64,000 bases of DNA from Annona cherimola (taxonomy: Eukaryota > Streptophyta > Magnoliopsida > Magnoliales > Annonaceae): NCBI GenBank assembly GCA_030490835.1, contig CM059971.1, positions 36,442,012-36,506,011 on the forward strand, given 5' to 3'. Each line of letters opens with the position of its first letter. The stretch's first letter is position 1. The notes below the pieces were generated by a model that saw only the letters and a list, made by a program, of their open reading frames with translations, ran no database searches and was not told the origin of the DNA. This document shows positions 35,780 through 48,000 of this stretch, in pieces. The position numbers were made by a program, and so were the translations under genes.

Positions 35780-36665
35780 TAATTGTTCAATTCGCTCTGC
35801 AAGTGCAAGGATCATGATTTGTAATTTTTAATAAGATCAATCCCACAGAGAATTCCAGACTTAAGAAGTTGATTTTAAACACTTATATTAAACAGTGAGA
35901 GAAGAACATAGTAGTAAAAGAAGAAATAGTAAAAAGAAAAGTGAACCTTAAGAATGCGGAACGAGAAAGTTCAAGATATGATAGCACTTAAGGTCTAGGG
36001 TTACACACTCTTTAATAGAGATATTACATGTAAAAGAAGAACAAACCCTAAGTTGATTTTACACACTCTTTCAAGGCCTGTAAGTTGTACCCTAATCTCA
36101 ATAACCACTTATTCTTATAGAATTAAGTCAATTAAAATCCATTAAGTTCTGTGGTAGTTCATGAAATTTATCAAGGTCACCATGCCTATTCTCATGATCT
36201 AGATTTTCAAGTTTAATACTTTGATTATCATATATTAAACCTCCACCTCTCAGTTCCTTCATCTAATATATAAAATCATTGCCAATGTGCGAGCTCAAAT
36301 ACTCAACAAGTGTTAAATCCACAAGATATAAAATTAACATATAATATCCTTCATAAATAAAGCAAAATCATAATATCTTTTACATAGTATACATTCTACA
36401 TCCTACATCTCATATTATAAGTTTAGCCTAGTATGTATATAATAAAAATCAAACATAAAATAATATCATATTCAAAGTCCATCAAAAGCAAGACAATATA
36501 ATCAAAGTAAAGAAGTAAAAAAGTCTATTGACTTAGAAGCTTTAATAGTGTCTTTAACAGTCCAAGCAACATGTCATCTTGCTTCTCCCCTTGTGTTCTT
36601 AAGTTTCTCTCACTCTCAGACTTTAACCTTAGCTTCAAGGACATTCTAAGATGCACTAGGACGAG
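35780..36665. repeat. Second copy of the repeat that split the copia gag
   Basis: Shares ordered landmarks with 16941-18281: 'ctgcaagtgcaaggatcatg', 'aagatcaatcccacagagaa', 'caaggcctgtaagttgtacc', 'tcatgatctagattttcaag', 'tctttaacagtccaagcaac'. It is truncated at its right end. Confidence 0.55.
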
Positions 36666-37584
36666 TAAAAGAAGACGAGTAAAAAGTAAAAATTGAACCG
36701 GGCACATGAAATATAAATGCATCCTGGTGAGGTGCACTGAATCCAATTCCTTTGAAATACGTCCTGCGCAATACTACCAAATGCAACTGGTTTTTGGTTT
36801 TTGAAATGTTAGGACGAAAGTATGGGATAGAAATGAACTAGAGGATTTTTTTTCATTTTTGTTATTAGTTAAAGTTGGAGGTTTTGGCATTTGTCATTTT
36901 ACGTTGGGGGACAAGATCCCACAGGTGGTTGGAAAAAAAAATTTCGATGTACAAGGGTTGGCAGGGGAGGTGGTTCTTTTTGTAGTTGGCGAAAGAGGGG
37001 GAATCACGAGGCATTCCAGAAGTGTGGAACTATAATTCCCAAAATAAGAAATGTGTTGACGGTAGAAGATGAGAAATCTATTCAGGAGGTTGAAGCATGA
37101 CAAAAAAAAAAAAAAAAAGAGCAGGCAATGGGCGTCTGAAGAAAAGAGAGTGAAGTTTTGTGTGATTTCTATGACTAGAATCTTCTGTCATGCATGGCTA
37201 CTCTCCTGCGTTTGGTTGATGAGCACAACCTCAGGCTTTCTAGATTTGCAAAGCAAAGGTCTCCGGAACCCATATTTTTGGGTCCGCCACTTCCTAAGTA
37301 TATTTTTCAATGACGTAGTTAACCGTTACTATGACTATATGTGTATAAGAAAAATTTAGTATGAAATATTAATAATACAAAAACAATTTTTGAAACATTA
37401 CAGATATAATAAAACTTATAGGCAAATGTTATCTGTACGAGAAAAAATTTCCCTAAAATATATCTGTGAACCGCAGGTCGCCGAACGAGGGAAGAAGATA
37501 TCAGCTGCGCGAAATTGGACACGATTTCCTTTGAAATTTGTAAATATTAGTGGAGATTATATGGTTCAAGTGAAGTTGCCCGAT

Positions 37585-37617
<33 letters not shown>

Positions 37618-37640
37618 CTCCTCTAATTGACGAGCCTCGT
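36666..37640. other. Unassigned; short open frame with downstream A-run; 30-C homopolymer
   Basis: A 69-codon plus-strand frame at 36891-37100 (VGGQDPTGGWKKKF..., ending KSIQEVEA) stops just before a 16-A run (37101-37116). This would suit a retroposed transcript fragment, but nothing is recognised and no flanking duplication is seen. A perfect run of 30 C lies at 37586-37615. Confidence 0.3.
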
Positions 37641-38889
37641 CCAACGGTTTCCCATCTACTGCACGCCAGCGAACAGTACTTTATCACTTTTCAAACCCCA
37701 CATACATATTTGCCCTGGAGGCAAGACCTTTTTTAAGCAAATAATTTTAAATTTAAAGGGTGAATTATATTTTAAGTTAAACTATCAAAAATGAGATCAA
37801 AAGAGAATAACGCTGAAGTCCTCAGTAGTATCAGTACAATAATATTTTTTTAAAAAAGTTTAATAAATATTCGAAATTTTATCATTTCTATTTGGATAAA
37901 TTCCTTGTATACCTATGAAATAATATTTATGCCAATTCTTAATTATAATTTTATAGCTAAAAACTCATATTATAATGCAGCTTTAATAATTCTATAACTA
38001 TAAAATAATATATCATTTGAATACAAATCTTCAATTTTTAGCAAAACAACTTCAAATTACATTAAGGCTTGAGTGTATTGTTATTTTACAAAAAGACTAA
38101 TGGCCTACTTAACGGATTTCTAACAGTGTAAGCAAAAATTAAAATAAAAATTTGTGGGTATAAGATGCATTTTTAAAAAATTCGTAGCTAAAAATGATAT
38201 TAAGAATAAAATTCTTAGGTACATGTGGAATTAACCCTTTACAATTCAAAAACATTCTCCCATAGAAATTAAATTTTTGTATTTCGTAAACTAAACACTA
38301 ATTTTGCTTACTTGAATTTCTGACCTCGTGATTTGAATATTTACAAAACAAACGCTACAGTTATGGCCCCATTAACGGCAACTTTCTTTTTTTACTAAAT
38401 GCACAAAGTTACATGGTCAACTCAGCAAGCGGCATTCCCATAAGATTATAAGATTACACACATCAAAGAATCTCGCCAGGGGAGATTAAAGAGACTAAAC
38501 ACAGCCTTCAAAGTCACTAATAACTGGAAATTTCAGGCAATTATCTCCTCGGAATTATTAATGAATTGCTGACACTGTTCCAGCCTCCACTGTCACAACG
38601 AACTGCATTAATTCCTCATGAAATCCAGGTACACTAGCTAAAAAACTACTCTGAATAAGAAGACATCTATTGTACAACAGCAGCAAAGGGTAGAAACATG
38701 CATATTGTACAAAATCATAGAGAGGCATACATCTAAATGAACATTATAGAGACATTTACCCAATGCCACATCTAAGCTACAAGAAACTGTCCTTCCCAAA
38801 TCTACACTTCCTACTCTACAAAGATTTGTTAGCAATGGAGCGAGAAGCCTTTGCATTTGTATGCCACACATCAACATTCTCTGGGAAAG
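37641..38889. other. Intergenic DNA and probable 3' UTR of the DEK gene
   Basis: 37641-38400 is AT-rich with no feature. About 38640-38889 directly follows the DEK stop codon on the minus strand and is the likely 3' UTR. Confidence 0.4.
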
Positions 38890-39048
38890 TCAAGCATCAC
38901 CATCCTTACCCTCCGAATGGTCCTCGGTCTCTTCATCATTCTCCTCCTCGCCTTCATCCTCATCATCCGTCATGTTGTTTATAACTTCTTCAATGATTCC
39001 CTTAACCTCAACCTTTCTATGCATCAAATCCATTTTGAAATGGTCCCC
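38890..39048 (-). CDS. DEK: DEK terminal exon (end of DEK_C, acidic tail)
   Basis: After ttctctacag the minus strand reads, in frame, GDHFKMDLMHRKVEVKGIIE and EVINNM, the second half of DEK_C, then an acidic tail (DDEDEGEEENDEE) and a TGA at 38890-38892. It lies 8,948 bp from the previous exon. The exact acceptor leaves four G before ACC, one more than the phase of exon 47997-48027 requires. Confidence 0.85.
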   Translation of the reverse strand, partial: GDHFKMDLMHRKVEVKGIIEEVINNMTDDEDEGEEENDEETEDHSEGKDGDA

Positions 39049-42000
39049 CTGTAGAGAACGGTTACATAAAATGCAACGAAGTCACAACAACAACCAGACT
39101 GCCAACTATACCCCTCCATTATGCTGGACATTGGAAACACAACAAAACCTCATAAAGAAAAATCACAGGCGATTACACAGAAGAACCTTATACAAAACAT
39201 TCATGCATGTGGCAATTCTACGCAACCACATATAAATTGCCAAAAAATATATTCTAAATGCAATAGGTGGAGTAGATTATAATTTTATTATCATGTGGGG
39301 CCCATTTTTAGATAATTATACCGTAATTATGGTACAGTAAAGCTGCACCTGAATATTTCTTATACATATACAATCTTACTTTTATGTAACCGGACGGACT
39401 AGTATAACCCCTTCAAAATCTAAGATTTTGACCCTTAATGGAAAATTCAATCCATTTATTGTATTCTGCATCATTTGTTTATCTAACAAACCAAGTTTCA
39501 TCTCAATCAAATATGTTTATGGGGCTACATTTGTTCAAATATATATATTCAAGTGTAAATTATGAAAAACACATAGATCTATTTACACATGTACTAAAAT
39601 GTAATAATACTTTATAGAATCATTTATTCACATAAAAATGATATTTTGGGACAGTTTAGATGTCAAAAATACTACTTTAAAATTGATATTTTAGCATTTT
39701 TCATAATTTACACATGAACATATACATTTTTTTAGCAAATGTGGCCCATAAATATACTTGATTAGGATGAAACTTATCCTCTAAATAAACAAATGATGTT
39801 AAATATAATGAATGGATGAGATTTTCCATCAAATATCAAAATCTTGGATTTTGAAGGGATGAAACATAGAAGCAGGACCGATATATATATGAGAAATATT
39901 CAAGTGCGGCTTCACTGCACCGCAATTACCTCAAAATGAGTCTCACATGATCATAAAATTATAATCTACTCCACTCATTGTATTTAGAATTATGTATTCT
40001 ATTACTGTATCAATTTTCATCTCAATAGTATGTGTATTGATCCTATCTGAAAATGGTGCAAATTCAATGTAATATAATAGTTTGACGTAAATAATAGCTT
40101 TGAATTTATTTTTTCAACATGCAAACCATTTGCTATAAAATTTATATATGGATAAATGATTATATAAAGTATCAATACATTCAAGTACATGTGGGACCCA
40201 TTTTGGGCCAAATGTACCGTTAATTATGGTGCAGCTTTACTGCACAGGAATGGCGCTCTCTCTCCTCTCTCTATGAGACATATTCGAGAGTAGTGGCACT
40301 AAAATAGGCCCCACATGATGATAAAATTAAAATCTACTTCACCCATTGTATTTAAAATAATGTATTCTATTACCATATCAATTTTTATCTCAATCGAACG
40401 TGTATGGACCCTCATCTGAAAATGGTACAAATTCAACGTAATAAAATAGTTTGATATAAATCACAACCTTAAAGTCATTTTTCGACATGTAAACCATTTT
40501 GCTATAAAATTTATATATGGATAAATGATTTTATAAAATTTCATTGCAATCAAAATATGCAACTGCATTGGAACAGCTCTGTGTGTGTGTGTGTGTGTGT
40601 AGAGAAAGAGAGAGAAAGCATACTCTTCAATATGATGAGAGTGAATTTTCTGAAGCTTTCTTCTAATCCCAATGGTGAAATTCAGTTATACAAAGTTTCT
40701 TATTAGGTGTATTGGGTTTAAGGATTTCCCTTTGAAGTTCTCCATCTCTTGTAAACCCTTTGTTGTAGTGGATTTCTTCTCCTTCACCCATGAATATTTC
40801 CTTAACATTAAAAGTTTTCTACATAAAAATCTGCATCTACTTTAGTTCTCATCCTTTCATTTCCCCATTACTTCATTGTTTTATAGATTATTCCTTACAA
40901 ACTAATATCAAAGGCTGATTTTTGTATTGGGGGATTAAGATGCCACACCAAAGTTAAAATTTGAGAGGTATGATCTCAATATTAGTTTTGGCTACAGACT
41001 ACAAAAACCTCTATTAAGAAAAGATAAAGAAGAGTTACAAACATCTACAAGATTGCATCTCCTCACCACAAAATATCCTTTTGACACATTGATGAAATTT
41101 TTTTCACTTACTAAGAATTGTAGAGGCTCAATTGAGACTTTTGGTATGCTGATCACAAGTCTCATTTGGTTCCAAGTTTACATTTTGTTGGATCTTAGTT
41201 GAGGCTTTTACTATGTACTTCTCTTTTTTCTAGGAATTAAGTCTCTTTTGAATACCAAGTTTAAGTATTATTGAAGTTGGGTTGAGATTTTTGGCACATT
41301 AATTTTCTTTTGGTTCCAAGTTTTGTTGGAGATTGGTTGGGTCTTTCAATATATTGATTAATCTCTCTTGACTATCGAGTTTTAAGTATTATTAGAGTTT
41401 GGTTGAGCATTTTCGTATGTTGTTCAAGTCTCTTTTTGGTTCCTAACTTTAGAAATTAATTTAAATTGGTTGAGACTATTGGACTTTAAGCAATAGATCA
41501 TGGAGAAGATGAAGAGTTTGTGTATTTAAGGAACGTGAGTTCAAGTTTACGTTCAGGTAATCTTGCAAAACGACAAAGTACTACAGGAGAGATAAGTAGA
41601 TGTGTTTTTTCCCCATAGAAAACCCATTAATGAGAAGGGGAAAAAAAAAAAACCACAAATGAAGAATGATAAATCCTCTATAACATCGAAGTTTGCAAGA
41701 AATGGAGAATTCTCAAAAGAAAAAAACCATTAACCCAATAAACCCAACAAGAAACTCTCTCTATAATTGAATGTAACTATTAAGAATAGAAGGAAGCTTC
41801 ACAAAATCACACGCTCATCAAACGCTAAGTAATCCTTCTATTCACAACACATGAGGGAGCCTAGATTTATATAAACTAAGTAGGATTAAGAAACCAAAGC
41901 TATGCTAGATCAGGTGCACTTAATGAGGTGCATTAACATGACTATGAGTATATATGGTTCATACAAAACCAATGAATAACCTGATTTGAAATCCAATCCA

Positions 42001-45000
42001 TGTTCCAACATATCTTGTCCATGAATTAGATTCCAATAAAACCTTAAACCTCAAAGATGCAAGCTCTCCACTTTCTCCAAAAATTATTGCTACCTAGATC
42101 GGGTGCACTTAATGAGGTGCATTAACATGACTATGAGCATATATGGTTCATACAAAACCAATGCATAACCTGATTTGAAATCCAAGTCATGTTCCAACAT
42201 ATCTTGACCATAAATTAGATTCCAATAACACCCTAAAACCTCAAAGATGCAAGGTCTCCACTTTCTCCAAAAACTATTGCTTCATATCTATAAGTCTCAA
42301 CAAAGTTAAAGTGACGTCTAAAATTAAAGAACAAAAGGGACTTAAAACAATGTACCAAAAATCTCAACCAAATTCAAGAGATACTAAACTCAATATACCA
42401 AAAGTTTCAACAAAACTAAAGTCTGCAGCCAAAAAAGACTTGGACTACATTTGGCTATGCAGTTTGTATACCACCAAATCAGCAAAGCAGAGCTTTTTTC
42501 TGGAAAATCAATTTCAATCTGCTTCTCCAGAAAAGGCTTTTTGAGGCTACTCGGCGCACGGGATTCGGTACACAATACTTACCTATCCAAACACGGTTTT
42601 TAAAGCACTTATAACACAGTGCTTCTAGGCCCTCAACCATGCAGCCAAACAAAGCCTCAATCAAAACACCAAAAGTCACAATAAGCTTGATGATACTCAA
42701 ACTTAGTAACAAAAGACTTTATCAAAACACGAAAAAATCTCAATCAAACTCAAATGATAATTAAACTTGATAATAAAAAGAAACTTAATCAACATACTAA
42801 AAATTCCAATCAAACTTCAGCAAAACTGAACTTGATGACCAAAAGAAACAAAATAGATCAACCAGAAGTCACAAATAAGCTTCGACAATAGTAAAACTAA
42901 GTAACCAAAACAAACTTTATAAATGCACCAAAAAGATATTTTGTGGTAGGAAAATGTGATTTTGTAGGCATATGCAAATCACCTGTTTGTTCCTTTCTCT
43001 CGACAATCCATAACCAAAACTAATTCTGGTATCGAACTTCTCTATCTCGTATTTTATTATCGCTATCTTAATGCTTAAAAATCAGTCGGGCTCTGATACC
43101 AATTGTTTAGAATAATCCTATAAATCTTAATGCTTAAAAAAGCAATCAGGCTCTGATTCCAATTGTTTAGAATAATCCTATAAAAAAAAACAATGTAAAA
43201 ATGAGGGAAAGAGAAACAAAGTGCAAGCACACAGATTTTTACAAGAAAAATCCTACAATGCGAGAGGAAAAACACGTAATGGAGAAAATCCACTGTAACA
43301 AAATTATTACACACAATGAAGAATTTTCAAAAAGAAAAACTCTTGAAACTCAATACACCCCACAGAAAACTATCTTCAAACTCAATACACCCCACAAAAA
43401 ACTCTCTAAAACCAAATCTCACCAACCATGAATAGAAGAAAGTTTCACGAAATCACTCTCACCCAACCCTAGAGCAAGCCCTCTATTTCAAACCTAAGAT
43501 GAAGCCTAGGTATACATAAACCAAGTGGGATTAGGAAACCCTTATCTCAATAAGGTATGTTAGTTATGAAGAGCACAAAAGATTACGTAATCCAAGTCAA
43601 AAATCCTAACAATGTAAAGAAAAATGCAATAATTGTAAGAGAGTTCCTTAGGAATCAAGTTTACACGCATTCATATAAGTAATTTTCCAAGTTAAAATTA
43701 AATAATAAACTTTTAATTAACATAAGAAAGTTTCACAAAATCACTCTCACCAATTCCTATAGCAAGCCCTCTATTTCAAACCTAAGATGAAGCCTAGGTA
43801 TACATAAACCAAGTGGGATTACAAAACCCTTATCTCAATAGGGAATGTTAGTTATGAAGAGCACAAAACGTTACGTAATCCAAGTCATATCCTAACAATA
43901 TGTAAAGGAAAATGTAATAATCACAAAAGATTCTTAGGGATCAAGATTAAGCACATCCATATATGTAATTTTCTGAGTTAAAATTAAATAATAAACTTTT
44001 AAGAAACAGAAGAAAATTTCACAAAATCACTCTCACCAAACACTAAGGTGAGCCCTCTATTTAAACATAAGAGGAAGCCTAATCATACATAAACCAAGTG
44101 GTATTAGGAAACGAAACCCACATCTCAAGAGGGTATGTTAGACATGAAAAGCACACGAGGTTACGTAATCCAAGTCATATCCTAACAACATGTAAAGAAA
44201 AATGTAATAATCACAAAAAGTTTTCTTAGGGATCAAGTTTACGTGCATCCATATATGTAATTTTCAAAGTTGAAATTAAATAATAAACTTTTAAGTTGGG
44301 ATATTTTGCAAATGAGAAACAAAACTGGACCCAAAAGAGGGGTTGTGGTCTTCCTTCCTCTCCCTCTCTTAATGCAACCCTCTTTTTCTCTCTCCTCTTT
44401 CTATTGAATCAAGTAGGAGAGAGGAGGGATAAAGGGATTTCAACCAAGTAATGAAGCAAAAACAAGGAGAACAATTAAAAAGGGAAGGAAAAGGGGGATT
44501 AAAGATTTGGATTCATCCTTGATTAATAAGTTTTCCATCTCATGAGTATTTGCTTTAGGGATTTTCTTTTGGATTAAAATTATTATAGCTTACTTCCCAA
44601 TTAAAATCTACAAATCATAATAGAGGATTAGGTGTTTGCATCTGTACATTTATAGATTGGTTGTAATTAACATTTTATTTCTATAAATCGCAAGAATTTA
44701 CCTTTTGATTGATATTTTAGGTTTTATCTATGTGGAACCTTTACGAGAAAACTAAGGATGAACTGATTAAAATTTTTATAATAATTTATCAAAATTAAAA
44801 ATCGAAAAGAAAATAATAATCTTCAGCAACAGTTAAATATGAGACTAAATTTAAGTCTATTTAATTAATTGAAATAGTGGTGGATGCTGTGTTGCTAATA
44901 CAATTGAAATTTTGAGGTGAAACTCGAAACTGAGATTTAAGGTTGAAATATTCTATGATTAATTTTCATACTTAACTGCTGCTATAATATTTGATTTGTT

Positions 45001-48000
45001 TTAATTTCTTTATTAAAAATTTAGGTTTCTTTTGCATTATGTTGATCTCAGTAAAAGAGTTTCATATTTAATTTTTTTTGTTAACGTTGTTTCCATAGTG
45101 GATTTCTATAATTATTATTAAAAAGTGAATGTGCATATTATCGCCTTGTTATGTAGAGATCATCTTAAGCACGTGATTGATATGTTAAATCTGATTAGTT
45201 AATTTGCTTATCTGAGCTTGAGTTTTGTTACTAGATTATTGATAATTCGTTAGTTAATGACTTACTGACACTTTAAGGTATTATCTTCAATAAATCAATT
45301 TTTTATGGCAATCAGATTTATGACCTCACAGGTAGAGTGTGACATGAGAATAAAATCCCAACAAAAAAGGTCAGGCGACATAAGAATAGGAACATCACAT
45401 AGGGTTAAATGTGAAGTGTGATTTATGAACACATCATATTGCTATATTATGTAAACTCAATTTATTTGTACATGCATCTATAGCCACCAAATTAGTCCTG
45501 TGTTTGTTAAAAGAAAACTTTTCACTTAAAACTATTCAATTTAAAATTTTTCACCCTCTACAACTATCTTATTTTTTAATTATTTCTTCACATCTTTCTA
45601 AACAACCTATCCTACTTTTTAATCATTTCTACATGACTACCTACACAACTAACTAATTTATTTTAACTTCGTTCTCTTTATTCCTCATCAGTATCCCTAT
45701 TTTATCGCTTCATTTTCTCTTATTTCAAAAACTTTTACACTTAAAACTTTTTCAAAGAAAATTTTATCACTTCCTAAACACATCCCTAATATAACCATAT
45801 AAGAGTATGAACTTTCAGAATTAGAAGAAAATTTGATTACTTTCATGTCAAAGGGGAAAGAACCAGGAAGTATTTGAGTTCAAAGTTTAAGACGGATTGT
45901 CCAAGACTTTTAGAAGACTTTGTTTCAATTATTATTCCATCATGGAGCTTTGACATTGAGGATATTTGATTTTTCTATATTTCATGACTTTCTGGATTGC
46001 GTTTTTTATTTAATTTAAAGGATCCACAAATTTTTTTTCACTTTTCAAAATACAATCACACATTTTATATAATTCTAAACATGACCACAAATTTTTTCAC
46101 TTTTTTCAAATACAGTGGCACCATCAAGTTTAGCTAAATAGACATTATTGCAAGTGGTCATTTCCCTAGTATACCCCTCACTACTACATCATTCCTCCCA
46201 CTTCATGTCCTACCATTTGCTGCGTGTTCACTCCCTCTTGAATCCCCATTCCCTTAATTTTTGTCTTTATCAGTAAAGGGATTTCAGCAGATTAATCATC
46301 TCCTCGTTCTTGGGACAATTCTCTCTCTGGTGACATCAAGAAGCAGGTCAAATTTTACCTAAATTGCCTCTGTAAGCCACTATTTTTCTCTCTAATTCCT
46401 CTATTGAAAAAAAATAAAAAAAAATTAGAGATTCATGTGGGATTTTTCTTTTCCATTTTGGAAGCCTCCCATGGGGTATTGAACACAAATGTCAACAAGG
46501 GTCATGTTACCTTTAAGTGGAGGCCAAATCCAGTTTTGAAAGAGTTGTTGGGCCAAGAGGGTGACTGAATGGGGTTATGGGGACCACAGTTGTTGAGTTT
46601 AAAGCCGATGCAACATCCGTGCACCGATGCTTTCATTTAGGGCTATAGTTTTTTGCTAGTTTATATAGTTATGTATTAGAAAAATAGTCATTATGGTGGA
46701 ACCCATAGGTTGGAATTTTTCCGCATTGGTTTCTAAGTGAGAATTAATTTGGGTAAGAACATGTTTCGATAAACAAAATTTTTAGATGGATACTGGAACA
46801 TATTTGCCGTTATTTTTTTTCTTCTGTTTTCTGCATAAATGCAATATTTGTGAAGGGAGCTGATTATATGCACCGTGATATATTTTAAGCTAAAATAAAA
46901 CATTCGTTTATTATTTTTTGTTTTTATTTTTATTTGATTTTTCTTGATAAACACGTTTTCCTGAGTGTATTAATCCATATACCGAATTTTGCCATTTTAC
47001 AACACTTTTATTTTTTTATTTTTTATTTTTAAAAAAATCAATTTCTGGGGCATTTAAGTCATTTTCACTCCTTAAAAATATGATTTTTTAAAAAAATCAA
47101 AAATAAAAATGTAAAAGTATTGTAAAATGGCAAAACTTAGTATATAGATTGAATACACTTAGAAAAACATGTTTATGAATAAAAATTAAAAAAAATATAA
47201 CTAATGTAAAAATAAATGAATGTTGTATGATGTATAAAATGCGGTTCCTTTGTTAAGTTTCCCCTGAAAAGACAGACAAAAATCGTCTCATTCATGAATG
47301 GTAAAATCATATATGTTAATTAATATATCATTTTAATTGAATATGGCTTACAACAAAGTGGATTATTTAAGTAAATCTTCCACCAAAACAATCAGTAAAC
47401 AGGAGCAAAAGATCCGGAACAGGTCCTTGTTTATGAAAGTTACCATATACCATATCTATCAATTAATTACTCTGGTTAAGTCCCTTAACAATCAAATTTC
47501 TTTTGACACAGATGCAACCCAAGTGCAGTATGATCTTTCATTCCCATGAGAACATGGTTTTCTTTTTCTTTACAGGTATATTGCCAAATAATTTTTTTTT
47601 TTTACATGTTTTTGTTGACAAGCATATTTTCATAGATCTCTTTATCTTGTTTGTTTGCAGGGAAACCTGTGACACATCTTTTTGGTCGGCTTACCCTTGA
47701 AATATGACCCGACCTGATTCACACTTGTATTCCTAGTAGATATAGATCTGTGTGCAAAAAGCACAAGTGAAAATTATCCACAGCATTCATTTGCGCTGGT
47801 TAATGTAACACATTGGGAACAGCAAAGTAACAAACATTGGATTAAACGGTAATAAATACTTAGTCAAGAAAGACTTGATGATTAACAACATAGTAAGTGA
47901 CTAAGATGGATAGTTGGCAAGAGATATTCTAGCTTATCAGTTTCATAATTACATGAATAAAACTCAGAACTTAACAAATGGAGATGTATATCATACCAAG

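Noticed and set aside
43434..44297. CRISPR-like regular repeats
   Set aside because: The units are 287 bp and contiguous without spacers, in plant retrotransposon sequence.
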